DNA of 64,000 nucleotides from Sipunculus nudus (taxonomy: Eukaryota > Annelida > Sipuncula > Golfingiida > Sipunculidae): the NCBI GenBank assembly GCA_026874595.1, contig CM049317.1, positions 72,251,618 to 72,315,617 of the forward strand, in the 5' to 3' direction. The position numbers were made by a program, and so were the translations under genes. Positions 11,092 to 23,832 of the stretch are shown in pieces; the stretch's first letter is position 1; every line of letters begins with the position of its first letter. The notes beneath the pieces are model-generated. The model had not been told where the DNA came from. It saw nothing but the letters and a program-made list of their open reading frames with translations, and ran no database searches.

Positions 11092-12890
11092 TGTTGTACA
11101 TAGCTGTAAACTATTCAATATATGTGTATATATGTACAGATAATGGATTCGTTGTCTTAATCCACCACGTTTGTTGTGGCTGGCGGGAACCGGAAGAACG
11201 CAGTGGGCATCTCTGGTAAAGACAACACAGTGCTTGCTTGAACGATGTTTATTTACGTGTGCGATGTTGCCATAAAGTTCTACAGATTTGTTCTGTCGGA
11301 ACTGACACAGATTTACTTCTCATGATTCTTTGACATAATGGTCTTACTGGCCATTTAACTTGGCATTTCAATCCAATCAATTGTCTTTTTACTTTGATAT
11401 AATGGTTGATATGAGAATTATTTGGAATTTTAATGCAGCAGTTAGGTCGTCACTTCTGAAAGAAGTAATGAAAAAAGTTCCCCAGTTTCTTCACAGTTGC
11501 TACAGTAGCTTCTTCTAATTTGAGACATGTTCAGCTTCGGGTACTAGTCTATCAATAAAAGTTTAAATTTATTTTATATGATATTTTATATGATAAGTAC
11601 ATGTCGAACATTAATTTGAAAAGCAGACGGGCTTGTTAATCCTTTTAAAAATATATGTTAACTACTGTAACTCATCGATAGGGCTGGTGCAAAATTTTAA
11701 GGTAGGTTGATTTAGAAGATAAAATTGTGCCATAATGAAGTGCAGAGGTATACAAGAAAGGTACTTCTTTAAAGTTCTGGAACCAGCGTCGGCCCACCAG
11801 TCTAGATATTTAATTAATTTTGTCATTATACATGCATACATAGTTCATAATTTGTTTCACGGAGTAGAAAGTGCCTGCACCATAAGTGTCCACCGAGGTT
11901 TAGTTCATTTATATGAAACTACAGTATCCGTGATTCTCCTCTTGCATTCAGGAAATAATATAATTTGCATTTAGAGAAATCTGCTTTCTTTCACCAGCAT
12001 TATCATTGAAGACCTTGGAAATTTCAACCCCCAACAAATTTAAGGGCTTGGATATTGCGGCAAGCATACTTGCAGAATTTGATATATTGCTGTTATTATT
12101 TGATGTGTTATGCGTAATGTAATGCACAAGGGAAACCAGATTAGTTTTGAATTTTACATCTCCCAAAGATCCACAAGTAATGATTACTGTTGTTAAGCAA
12201 TACATGTTTTCATATACTAGTATCTCGCCATAGGGTTTTGTAGCCACCTGCGCTATATGATGCTAGAGGTCCAATTATTTTGTTGCAATCTAGATCTAAT
12301 TTCTGTTTTGACGGCTGTCAAGTGTTGTTGTCCGGTTGTCTTGAGAAGCACAAAGCGCCCCCTGTGGCTGTGTGATATGTAGTGTACTGGGTCGCACGGA
12401 CGACCAACCCTCCTTTAAAACATTAAAATCATGCTATCCAGACACACATTACTTTTCTTTTCTTGTTCTTTATCATGGTGTTATGAATGAGTGTTTATGG
12501 TGAGATTGGACGTTATTATTCATTTGATGTTATGTGTTAAATAAAAACTGATCCCATGCACCTATAGAAATGACGATGTCCGGTAGTTTAAGCGCCGGTT
12601 CTAATCACTAAAAGCTTGCCGGACAGAAATGAAATGTAACTCGAGGCCAGGTATAATGGTACATGTTTGGGTCTCGTATTCAGACCAGAATCAAGGGACC
12701 ATATTCATACCAGGTCTGATAGTCCCGCCTTGTCCAGATACCGTTCAGAGAGCCTGTCAGAATCACTTCTTCATGACACAGAATAGCCCCGAGCCTCGCC
12801 CCATGTAAGCCACAAGCAACATGGACTCCTTCCAAAACTGTCTGTCCAAACACCCTGGGTCTGACATTTTGACCAATTCCGCCCTGATCC
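11092..12890. other. Intergenic sequence, nothing recognised
   Basis: AT-rich non-coding sequence. Open frames at 11735-11974 and 11948-12247 show no domain, codon bias or splice context. A short block near 12300-12420 is more GC-rich but has no identifiable feature. Confidence 0.5.
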
Positions 12891-13600
12891 AAATCAGTGG
12901 GTTCAAAAATGACCAACCTTTCAGTGGGTTCAAAAATGACCAACCTTGCCCTGATTTAAACCGAACTCCGCCGTTAACCAAATCTCCTGGTTCTAATACT
13001 GGTTCTTACACCGACCAACGCCGCCCTGGTTCTAACACCGAACAATCCATTTGATCGAAATATCCTGGTTTCTACACCGACCAACGCCGCCCTGGTTCTA
13101 ACACCGAAAAATCCAGTTGATCCAAATATCCTGGTTCTAACACTCGTTTTTACACCGACCAAAGCCGCCCGGGTTCTAACATCGAAAAATCTCGTTGATC
13201 CAAATATCCTGGCTCTTACGCCGAACAAGGCCCGCACTGGTCCAGATCTCCTGTTTCTAATCTCTCACCGACCAATTCCCCGTTGAACCAAATCTTCTGT
13301 TTCTAACACCGACCAATCTTGCCGTGATCCAAATTTCTCGGTTCCAGCACCGACCAACCCATCTCTGATCCAAACTCTTAGTTCTAACAGCGACCATTCG
13401 TAGACCTGAACCCGACCAACAGCGCCACGAATCAAATATCCTGGTTCTAACACAGTCCATGTCTTTTTCCTATAACTTAAATTGTTCTTACACAAAAACA
13501 CTAAATATTTCCCGAATCAAATATCCTGGTTCTAACACAATCCATGTCTTTTTCCTATAACTTAAATTTTTCTAACAAAAACACTAAATATTTACTAATG
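12891..13600. repeat. Degenerate tandem repeats of CCTGGTTCTAACACCGA-type units
   Basis: The phrases CCTGGTTCTAACACCGA, CCAACGCCGCC and GATCCAAATATCC alternate many times with variable spacing. The block ends in an 85-bp-offset duplicate (GAATCAAATATCCTGG at 13429 and 13514, followed by CCATGTCTTTTTCCTATAAC). The open frames on the minus strand here are repeat artefacts. Confidence 0.8.
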
Positions 13601-14195
13601 CCCACACAGTCCCCATGAGTGTTAATAAAGACCAATGTAACTCGTCTCGCTTCATGAAAGAATATTGTATGAAGACCAACAATTTGCATATACACTTTTT
13701 TCATACAATATGTTTGTTCAAAGGACCTAATGATCAGGGACATTGACTACCAACAAGAAGGTTATACACACCTTGCCACCAGTAAATATACATTCTTATT
13801 AGGGAGGTTTATCTGCTGCTTTCAATGTAGTGGATCACCATCTGAGCTATAGAGATATTTTTTTGTCCGTCGGTCTTACTGTCTGTCCGTCCGTTTACAG
13901 AGCACAAATCGTAAGCGCAGGGGCCTGTAAACTCCTAACTGAAAACCCTTGGAGGTCCATAAAAAATCTCCTTGGAAACCTGAAATTGGGTCATTGTGAC
14001 CCATATCCTCCGAGCTATTGAACTCATGATTACCCCCTAGAATATTTTTGAAAAATATACAAAAGCTCCAGTATCTGAATAACTAATGCATTGATTGCCA
14101 TGACTCTCTCATTGCATATTGGTCAAGGAGTGTTTCATCAGTTTCTGAAGACTGGTGGCGCCACCTGTATTTTTTAAAATAATTTTTACTATTTT

Positions 14196-14690
14196 TAGCT
14201 CAGCTGACTATAAGTCATCTGAGCTATAGTCGTGGACCATTTTCCGTCCGTCCGTCTGTCTGTCCGTAAGACAGGCACGTTTCTACACCGTTGGACCTAT
14301 GGAATCCAAAATTTTCCATACTGTTAGATGTACACCTTATCTCCTACAAAACCAAAAAACTGGGTCACTGCGACTTCGTTCCTTCGAAAACTTAAGGAAA
14401 AACCCAAAATTTTCATTAAAAACCTATTATTACATTTCAGGATTGCCTAATATCAAAACCAATTATATGTTTTCTTATTATTTATCAGAAGTGTTCTCCT
14501 ATATATTTCCTATATACATGTCAGAAATCAAGCTTGTAAGCCTGTAAAGTGTAATGTCTTTAGGTAATGGGCCCTAACATAATGGACTTTGTAAAAAATC
14601 AGAAACAAGGCCTACAGGCCTAATGCGGACCTGTGCAAAGTTTGGGAGTATGAATGGAGGTTTATTTTTAAAATTAAATATTGATCCTCT
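14196..14690 (+). mobile_element. TAGCTCAG-hairpin repeat element, copy 1
   Basis: It begins with an imperfect 31-bp palindrome (14196-14226, TAGCTCAG...CTGAGCTA), then a CCGTCCGTCCGT-type run, then text shared with the copies at 15358, 23336, 34973, 48491 and 51652 (GTTGGACCTA.. and a GACTTCGTTCCTTCGA-like block). No transposase is visible. The class is uncertain; it behaves as a non-autonomous element. Confidence 0.6.
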
Positions 14691-14777
14691 TACGTCATGC
14701 ATATCTACCTTAGTCATTATGATTTCAGCAAAATGGGCGTTTTGGACCTGCAAGTTTCAGACTAGGACATTTTAAAA

Positions 14778-15357
14778 CTAGAATACGGGTAGTCGACAAG
14801 CGACTACATGAATCCGCCGAAATCAGAATTGGACGGGCGAAGTGAGGCATGGATTAAGTGGCAAGGGGAATAGAGTGAGGTGTGTTGCATAATAGCACGG
14901 ATGTCTGCAGCGTAAACGTGAATGTAGGTGGCACCACCTGTCATCAATCGAGAAAGCTGTCCAGGTTGTATAAACCCGCAAAATTTCAGGTGCATAAGTC
15001 AAACCACTGCTGAGATATGAGTGATTTTAATCCAAGGCAGATGAACAGATGGACACTGTGCATAAATGGTTGCAGGTGGCGCTGCAAGTTTTGCCTATGA
15101 TGAAGAGCTATGTGAGATCTATACACACGCAAAATTTTGGCCCAATCGGTCAAAAGGTTCCCGAAATATGAGCTTGGATGTCTGCAGAGTAAACGTGAAT
15201 GTAGGTGGCGCCACCTGTCATAAAATCGAGAAAGCTGTCCAGGATAAACCTGCAAAATTCCAGCTGGATAAGTCAAACCAATGCTGGGATATGAGTGATA
15301 TTATCCAAAGGCAGATGAAGGCTGTGCAAAAATGGTTGCAGGTGGCGCCACCATTTT
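14778..15357 (-). mobile_element. HINE-like (Helentron-derived) element, copy A, truncated
   Basis: On the minus strand it would end in CTAG, preceded by a perfect 7-bp hairpin (GTAGTCG-acaag-CGACTAC on the plus strand) and then ATCCGCCGAAATCAG. Inside lie repeats with GGTGGCGCCACC. The other terminus is missing because a TAGCTCAG element begins at 15358. Compare copies at 20498, 22133 and 24852. Confidence 0.6.
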
Positions 15358-17238
15358 TAGCTCAGCTGACTATAAGTCATCTGAGCTATAATCGTGGTCC
15401 TTTGTCCTTTGTCCGTCCGTCCGTCCGTTAATAGGGCACGTTTTAAAACCGTTGGACCTACGATTCCAAAATTTTGCATAATATTAGATATCCCCAAAAT
15501 CTCCTACCATACCGAAAATTGGGTCATTAGGACTTCGTTCCTTCGAGATATTAAGGAAAAACCTCCGTTTTCCATGAAAAAGCCATTGTTACACTTCAAG
15601 GCTGCCTAATATCAAAACCACTGATCTGTTTTTGATCATATTTAGTTTTCATATTCTTCCATACATTTTCTATGAACATACAAAAAATTAGGTCAGTGTT
15701 GGGTCTTATTTTGAAGTTATGGGCCAAAATATAATGCAATTTTTTAAAAATCAAGAAATATATTTACTCACCTAACATGAGAATTGCTGAAGCTAGAGAC
15801 TTTTTTCAGGAATATAACTTTATTTAATCAAGATTCAATTGTTTACCCAAAATTAGATCTGAATTTTGCAAATTTTTCAAGTTATTAGCATAAGTAAGAA
15901 ATCAATACCTTAAATTTTGTCCAACTTTGGCAATGGCACGTTTTTTCCCTGTAAGCACTGTTGATTTAATTTTCACAGCATATATATATAAGGATTTAAT
16001 CTTTTAAAACCTGAAATGTCAAAGGAAATCACTGAAAAGGGTAGCTTTTATTCAAGTTTTGTTTACATCTAGCCCACCTAGTAGTACAGCCTTCACTTGC
16101 ATTATGTAACCCACCCCAGGCTGCTTGCCTTGGCTAAGCTTGGCCACTACCAGCAGGCTTCCCCTCTGCCCTGCACTCCCCCCCCCCCCCCAACCAGGTG
16201 GTGCATAAACAAGATGATTATTGTTAATATGTAATTATTTTCTGTATTTGATTCATTCTTATTCTAGGCTATGCTACATTTTAAATTTTGTATTGTACCA
16301 CCAGGGCTACAATGATTCAAGTGCACATTTAATTGTGTCAACAAAGTGGTGTATTGCTTTGAAAGTGTGGATTTTCATCAGATAAGTAATTACTTACTTC
16401 AGAAGAGTAAAAACTTTACCCAGTGTGAAACTGACTATTAATTCCAGTAATAAATTAAAGCTGAGATAGTAATTTGCACAATGATATTGTTTGTCCCTCA
16501 TTCAACCAACAGTGTGTATACTTAATTTGAAAAGATGTTTTATTTTATCAAATTTACTGAATCTTTTATTTTATTTAAGTGAATAAAATTAAGCATGTAC
16601 TGAAAACTCCAATGTGCAAAACTTATTAATAGTGATTCAAGGAATAATCTTGTAGATACCTTGTTGTGGCATTATTTTCTTTTAAATTCTATTTAAACAT
16701 TTGTGTTTTAAAAATAATAAAATATATGTGTATGCATAATATGACCCAATATGAGCTACACCCTGGATATATAATGATCGCAGAAATTCTAATATTTTAA
16801 CTTATATTTCAGTTTTTTTACTCTTAATATATAATGATTGCAACTTTTACAACAATTCTAATATTTTAATTTGTATTTTCAGTTTTTTTATTAAAAATCT
16901 ATAAAACTTGTAAATAAAAAAATGATTCAGATAAGAACTTTAAACGGGAAAAGTGGATATGCTAAAAATAGGCTTATATATAAACTAATATGGATTATTC
17001 CCATGAAAGTGAAATAAAGGTATTATCCATTCTGTCCACTTGCCTGTCCATCTGTAAATTTTCATATGCATCACAGTATCTCAAAACTTTTACTCTTTTT
17101 CTTCATGACAGTCTTTTCAGAGTATTAGTTTGCAATCATATATTTAGAACTTTACTATAACCAAGTAGGAGGGCCCCATTCCTCTTAGCTTCTCATATTC
17201 TTATATAAATGAAAAACATTACAATAGAATATTTTGCA
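15358..17238 (+). mobile_element. TAGCTCAG-hairpin element, long copy 2 (1.9 kb)
   Basis: It starts with the hairpin at 15358-15388 and the CCGTCCGTCCGT run. Its interior matches, in inverse orientation, most of 49874-51684: the segments around 16090-16200 (CACTTGCATTATGTAACCCA, then a poly(C) run) and around 16480-16620 have clear reverse-complement partners at about 50820-50940 and 50400-50550. No protein-coding frame is preserved. Confidence 0.65.
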
Positions 17239-17264
17239 TTTGCAAAAATTTCAAACTTCAGCTG

Positions 17265-17800
17265 AGCGCCGTGACCCATGGGTTATAAAGCGATCAAAGG
17301 GCTACATTTGTGCAAAATGTTTAGCCTGATCGGTCAAACGGTTCCCGAGATATGTGGGTTTATGTGTGGAAACAGACGCACAAATGGACGCTTGGCATCG
17401 AGGAAAGGTCAGAGGTCAACCAAAAATGGGGGCGCAGCAGTTCACATGTGACCTGATGATAAACCCGATTCGCTTAATATGCAAACCAAGTTGAAACCAA
17501 ACGGTTGAAAGATATAGTTCCAATAATCAGGGAATTCTGCATCTAGACAATTTGTGTCTAGACGTCTAGACTCTGTGTCTAGACACCAAAAAATGGGGGC
17601 GCAGCAGTTCACATGTGACCTGATGATAAACCCGATTCGCTTAATATGCAAACCAAGTTGAAACCAAACGGTTGAAAGATATAGTTCCAATAATCTGGGA
17701 ATTCTGCATCTAGACAATTTGTGTCTCGACGTCTAGACGCTGTGTCTAGACGTCTAGACACATTGTCTAGACGTCTAGACACATTGTCTAGACACCAGAC
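17265..17800. repeat. 167-bp duplication with GTCTAGAC palindrome cluster
   Basis: A block starting AAAAATGGGGGCGCAGCAG at about 17422 is repeated at about 17589 with few differences. Each copy ends in multiple GTCTAGAC palindromes, which become dense at 17720-17800. The flanking text (GGTCAGAGGTCAACC, GCAGTTCACATGTGACC) matches the terminal part of the HINE-like copies at 22870 and 25860. Confidence 0.75.
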
Positions 17801-17939
17801 AGAGCCAGGTTAGTTACCATGGTGATGTCTGGACCCCACCTGGTTGTACTGCGGGACCTCTTGACTTGGCTGCTGAAACTCAGCATGTTGTCAAATCTGT
17901 TTTCATACACAGAAAGCCTTTTTCAATTGGCTACAATGC

Positions 17940-18440
17940 TTTTTTAAAGCTGCATTTACCCAATCTATTCTTATAAAACTGACAGAACCCTACCATAGAA
18001 TAATCCTGTAAAGTTTAAACCAATTACCTTAACAGTTTCATCATAAACAGTGCATTAGCTAGAAGCATCTAAAATTAAATTTTCGCTTGTAAATGACAGA
18101 TTAATGTAGGTGGCGCAACCAATACCTAAATTTCACATTGACAGATGTAACAAAAATTGGTACAAAATTTGGTGATGATAGCTCTAGTCGTTTCTGAGAT
18201 TTTAATTTTAGTGTGCTTTTTTGGACAGATGACTAAATTCAACCTCCTGTAACTCGGCCAAAAATCTCCGAACTGGAACCATTCGAACAAACTTTAAGTG
18301 TATGTTATAAAGATTTTTCCATGGATCATTTCCGTTAAATATTGGACAATTTGGCTGGACAGTTTTGGAGAAGAAGATTTTTAAAGATTTTTTTAGCTTT
18401 ATCCCTATAAAATTCAGAAAATGCAGTTAGAAAAAATATA
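17940..18440 (+). repeat. Interspersed repeat shared with 44.2-46.6 kb
   Basis: Phrases such as TTTGGTGATGATAGCTC, TTTTTGGACAGATGACT, TGTAACTCGGCC and GGACAATTTGGCTGGACAG recur in the same order and orientation at 44340-46640. It is non-coding. The text from 18441 to 19150 contains two further related units about 300 bp apart (AATCCAAGATGGCG at 18723 and 19024). Confidence 0.65.
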
Positions 18441-19150
18441 TGCATGATGTGGTGTTCTATGACTGTTAGATGTCCAAAAAATCTCTTATCAAACCGAAAA
18501 CTTGGTCATTGCGGCTTCGTTCTTTCTAGAAATGAAAGAAAACCCTCAATTTTCCACTAAAAACCTATTTTCACACTTCAGGAATAGTCCAGGGGTTAAA
18601 CTCCCATATTTGGAGGAATTGTGCAAAAAATGAAAGAAATGAAAGTTGGCAGAAGTATTGGATGGAGCTTATTGATGAATTTCAAATATAGGGCCAAGCT
18701 GAAAATAAATTATCTTGGCCAAAATCCAAGATGGCGAAAAAGATGGCCACCAGATTAGAACATGTCAATAACTTGAGTTATAATGCTCCGAGAAAGCATT
18801 GCAAATACTATGTTTTTTTTTTTTTTGACCGAGCAATTCAATTTTTAAGGTTCCAAACCTCTCCAGGTACTCATTAGCTGTTTTTTTGTCGAATTTGGTT
18901 ATATTCCCATTAGAAGAATTGTGCAAAAGATGAGAGAAGAATGAAACTTGGCATAATAATTTTCCAGACAATACGCTATATGTTTAGATAAGGGGCCGAG
19001 CGGAATTCATCATATCTTGGTAAAAATCCAAGATGGCGGCCAAGATGGCCACTAAAATATAAAATTCCAATACAGCCGGTTATATATGTCCTAGAATGCA
19101 TTGCAAGTGCACTGTGTCTATGTTATTGGGTTCGAGAAATTCATTTATAA

Positions 19151-20497
19151 GGGTTTCAGGTCTGTATCATTGAATGTGTGAATGAAGTCTGGTTTTGCTG
19201 GTTTTTAATTTGTGCTAAAATAACCCTTTTTACCAGCACATCTAACGGTAAAACGTATTTGTTGATTACCGTGCTGAAATTTAATATATTTGTTAATTTT
19301 GAGTATTTGAACTCTAGGTTTCTTTCATGTAATGAAAAGGACAGTTGATTGGTAAAACGTTCGGCTCTCTTCACCGGCGACCAAGTTTCTGCCCCGATGT
19401 TGCTATGAGCGTGTGTTGTAGTGGTCCGTACAGAGTCGGTTGTTTTCTTCGTGTCCTCTGATTCCATTCACCACTTTGTCATCCAACCCATGGAAAGTGC
19501 CTTGTAATATTTATCATAAACAGTTGTACAAATTTAATGGCTGTTTTCGCCTTGAGGTGATGGTGCAGCTTCCAGACTCTTTGCTTGCATGAAGACAGTA
19601 TCAGTTCATATTAAGAGGCTCACAACATTATACTGAATGCTACGTTTTCTTTTAAAATATAAGATTTAGGCCTGTTGGTACCACATTCTATTGAATGAGA
19701 ATGAGATAATAAAAATTAAGATCTAATTGAAACTTCAATTATTTTACTGCCTCAGCAGAATGGGAGATAAAGTGATCAGCTATTCATTTTTAGATATTTA
19801 GTTATTGTGGATGAACTTTTCTTTATCCTGGAAGAGCTCTTGAATTAGGCTATTATCCTGCATGTATATACGGATATGTTGTAACTCCCATCATTGCACA
19901 CCCCCACCCCCAAATGGCCTAAAGCGTTTACCTGAATGTCCAAAGAAATTATAAAGAGACAAGGAAAACTCATCTGGTACCTAATATTCAATCAAAGAAT
20001 AAAAGACAAAAGCGAAACTGTCATAGGTTCCTGCAATCTTAAGTTAAATGAATAAAAATACAGAATTTTCGACAGTTTTAAGGGATTGAGGTAAATAATA
20101 GTATCAGCCACTGATGGTAAATGCATAAAACTGCCACATTGGACACACAACCAGAAAGCCCTTTTCTTAGCCATCAATTGAGACAAAATTTGTAATAATA
20201 TCTTTTGTAATCATGAAGTTATTAACTAAATACTGTGGAAAAGTCGAAGCAGCTTAAAGTTTAAATTTTCATTCATGGTTACTATACTTAATAGCGGAAA
20301 TCTATGACTAAGCTACCACTTTGGATCAGTTATCATACCAAAATATCATCCACAGACATAGACCTTCAAGTAAACCCTATTAAAGTTTTGCCACCCTTGG
20401 TGGTACTATTATGTGGAAAATTGGCTCTTGGCCCATGGACTTTTAACATAATAATTAACATTAATTTTGAAAATGGAATTATTAAGTAGGTATTTAA
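19151..20497. other. Intergenic sequence, nothing recognised
   Basis: No domain, splice-consistent exon or RNA gene was seen; the short open frames (19156-19467, 19992-20186, 20304-20489) have no support. Confidence 0.5.
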
Positions 20498-21252
20498 CTA
20501 GAATACGGGTAGTCAACAAGCTACTACGAGTATCCGCCGAAACTAGAGTGGGACAGGTGAAATTAGGCATGGATTGAGTAGCAAGGGGAAATAGAGAGAG
20601 GTGTGTTGCATATTAGCATGGATGTCCACAGCCAAAATGGTTGTAGGTGGCGCCACCTGCCACAAAATCCAGATAGTCATCCAAGTTGTTTACAATTGTA
20701 AAATTTTCGGCAGATAAGTCAAACCAGTCCCGAGTTATAAGCCTGGATAACTGCAGCCTGAACGTGAATGTAGGTGGCGCCACCTGCCACAAAATCGAGA
20801 AAGCTATCCAAGTTGTACACATATGCAAGATTTTAGGCAGAAAAGTCAAACCACTGCCGAGACACCACTTTTGCATATGATAAAGAGATATGTGAGATCT
20901 ATACATATGCAAAATTTCGGGAGGACACGTCACACCAGTCCTGAGATATAAGCATGGATGTCTGCAGCCTGAACGTGAATGTAGGTGGCGCCACCTGTCA
21001 TAAAATCAAGAAAGCTATCCAGGATGAATACACATGCAAAATTTCAGATGGATAAGTCCATTCACTGCAGAGATATGAGTGATTTTATCCAAAGGCAGAT
21101 GAACAGATGGCCACCATTTTCTATGTATGTTATAAAGCTATCCAAGGGCTACATTTTTGCAAATTTTTTTTCCTGATTGGTCAAACGAGTCCGAAGATAT
21201 GTGGGTTTATGTGTGGAAACAGACGCACAAAACTCAGTTTTGGCGGATACAA
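20498..21252 (-). mobile_element. HINE-like element, copy B
   Basis: The plus-strand left end is CTAGAATACGGGTAGTC with a degenerate hairpin, then GTATCCGCCGAAACTAGAGT; the right end is AACTCAGTTTTGGCGGATAC. The GTATCCGCC/GGCGGATAC ends are inverted repeats, but the left end has about 35 extra bases with the hairpin, an asymmetric arrangement described for Helentrons. The interior has several GGTGGCGCCACC-bearing monomers. Confidence 0.68.
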
Positions 21253-21774
21253 TAATTACTTGCGGGTTTGGTGATATTTATTAAAGTTTACAGTTATATT
21301 GTACCACAGTTTACATAAATACAGAAGCTTCACAAAATCCCTCACGAAACCTGTTTTAAACAAGAGCACCGCAAACGTGCATAATACGTCCGTCGTGTAT
21401 CTGGTGACCTCTGATCTCATTAAATATGCATGAATTTTGATTCGAATATTAATCAGGTGAGAAACTCTATTGGTAAATATGTATAAAGAGTATCATGAAA
21501 AAAAATAGGATTGTAAGTCACCAAGGTGCCTCCAAAGTGCGATGACCTCTGACCTCATTAAATATGCATGGATTTCGATTGAAATCGAACTTAGGCAAAA
21601 TGATTTATTCATTAATATTTCTGACGAGGTTTGAAAAAAATCATATTCTTCGAACTGTACACCTGTCACAGCAGGGGATCTCCCCAAGTGACTGTAACAA
21701 ATACCCCTGGCAAAGCTGTCTTCCAGTGACCAGGAGTGGCCTACCTGCATCTGGACAAAGCAAGTGACTACAAT

Positions 21775-23367
21775 AAAGCCTCAAGGAAAAAATCAATAAC
21801 TAGCCTAATTTTCAACCTTTTATTTTCAAATTTCAGATTTAAACAAATTAAATACTTATGTTGACATGCTGTGAAAATTAAATTTACAGTATTCACAGGG
21901 AAAAAAAACATACCATGGTCAAAGTTTAGCAAAATTTAAGGTACTAATTTTATTTTTTTGTGCTAATAACTTAAAAATTTTACAAAATTCAGATCTAATT
22001 TTAGGTATACAATTGAATCTTAATTAAACAAAGTTATACACGCGAATAAAATTCTCTAGCATAAAAAAATTTAATATTTTTTCAGATTTTTTACAAAGTC
22101 CATTATGTTTGGGCCCATAACTTTTTAAGAAATTAGAATACGGGTAGTCGACAGGCGACTACGTGTATCCGCCGAAATCAGAGTGGGACGGGTGGTGAGA
22201 CACAAAATCTAGAAAGCTATCCAAGTTGTACACATATGCAAAATTTTAGGCAGATAAGTCAAACCACTGCTTGTATATGAGTATTTTATCCCACAGCACA
22301 CAAACAGATAGACGCTGTGCAAAAATGGTTGCAGGTGGCGCCACAAATTTTGTGTATGATTAAGAGCTATGTGTGATCTATACACATGCCAAATTTCAGG
22401 GGGATATGTCAAATTAGTCCTGAGATATAAGCATGGATGTCTGCAGCGTAAACATAAATGTAGGTGACGCCACCTGCCACAAAATCGAGAAAGCTATCCA
22501 AGATATATATTCATGCAAAATTTTAGGCAGATAAGTCAATCCACTGCCGAGATATGAGTGATTTCATACCACAAACAGACGGACGCTGTGCAAAAATGGT
22601 TGCAGATGGCGCCATCATTTTTGCGTATGATAAAGAGCTATGTGCGATCTATACACATGCAAAGTTTCAGGGGTACGTCAAACCAGACTTGAGATGTCTG
22701 CAGCCTGAACGTGAATGTATGTGGCGCCACCATTATTTTGTGCATGTTATAAAGCTATTTAAGGGCTACATTTGTGCAAAACTTTTAGCCTGATTGGTCA
22801 AACGAGTCCGCAGATATGTGGGTTTATGTGTGGAAACAGACGCCCAAATGGACGCTGGGCGGAGAGGAAAGGTCAGAGGTCAACCAAAAATGAGGGCGCA
22901 GCAGTTTACATGTGACCCGATCATAATTCCGAATTTTTTTAAAATTCTGCGCAGTTGTTACGGAGTTCTTCGGAAACCTATGCGGCGGCCATGAGCAACT
23001 GATAGCATAGTATCCGCAAAACTCTGTTTTGGCGGATACAATTAATTTTTACAGGCTTCATTTCTGGCATGTATATAGGAAATATATAGGAGAATACTCC
23101 TGATAAATATTAAGAAAATCAGATAATTGGTTTTAATATTAGGCAGTCCAGAAGGTTTTTAATGAAAATTTGAGTTTTTTCCTTAATTTTTGGAAGGAAC
23201 GAAGTCTCAGTGACCCAGTTTTTGGTTTGGTAGGATTAGTTTTTGGATTCGTAGGTCCAACGGTGTCAAAACGAGCCTGTCTTACGGACGAATGGCAGGA
23301 CGGACAGACGGACGGACGGACAATGGACACGACTATAGCTCAGATGACTTATAGTCAGCTAAGCTAA
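21775..23367 (-). mobile_element. TAGCTCAG-hairpin element, copy 3, interrupted by HINE-like copy C
   Basis: The left part (21775-22132) and right part (23043-23366) are contiguous in sister copies (around 34630 and 48150), where GGGCC(T/C)ATAACTT is followed within about 30 bp by TTTCTGGCATGTA. Here the two halves are split by the element at 22133-23042. It ends with the hairpin at 23336-23366. Confidence 0.68.
22133..23042 (-). mobile_element. HINE-like element, copy C, nested insertion
   Basis: The left end is TTAGAATACGGGTAGTCG with an imperfect copy of the hairpin (GTAGTCG-acagg-CGACTAC), then GTATCCGCCGAAATCAGAGT. The right end is ACTCTGTTTTGGCGGATACA. Both ends and the insertion site within another repeat are visible, so the boundaries are defined to a few bases. 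The interior is rich in (N)GTGGCGCCACC units. Confidence 0.75.
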
Positions 23368-23569
23368 AAAAATGCCGGGAGGGGTCCGGTACCTGGATGA
23401 CACTTTCCGGACCCCTGAGAAAACTACCTGCCATTTCCGGGGACCAGGCGTTGATTTTGCACCCTTTATAATATATAACCAATCAGTGTTAAATATTGAA
23501 AGTCGGACTGAAAACATCTTTCAAATGTCAATTACAATGCGTAATATTTTAGGAAATTAGATCAGATCA

Positions 23570-23832
23570 CTATTTTAATTTGGCTAGGCAGATTTTAAAA
23601 TCGCCTTAGTGACATCAGGAGGATTTTAAATTCGCCTGGATGATACCAGACGGATTTTAAACTCGCCTGGGCGAGATTAAAATCCTGGCCTGCTCAATGA
23701 TGGATTTTAACCTTGCCTAGGCGAGATTGCGATTATGATCTTGTCCAGTCGAATTTAAATTCCATCCAGGCGAGATCATAATCGCAATCTTGTCAAGGCG
23801 AATTTAAAATCTGCCTTGATTTAAATCTCGTC
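23570..23832. repeat. Large fold-back (imperfect inverted repeat) built of GGATTTTAA/GGCGA blocks
   Basis: GGCGAGATTGCGATTATGAT at about 23720 pairs with ATCATAATCGCAATCTTGTC at about 23789. The flanks (GATTTTAACCTTGCCT and AGGCGAATTTAAAATC) also pair, giving a stem of roughly 45 bp with mismatches around a short loop. Further inverted GATTTTAAA..CGCC blocks extend it leftward to about 23580. Confidence 0.7.

Noticed and set aside
10870-11219. Frames rich in Tyr-Ile and Gly/Pro
   Set aside because: They are translations of (TA)n and poly(G) tracts.
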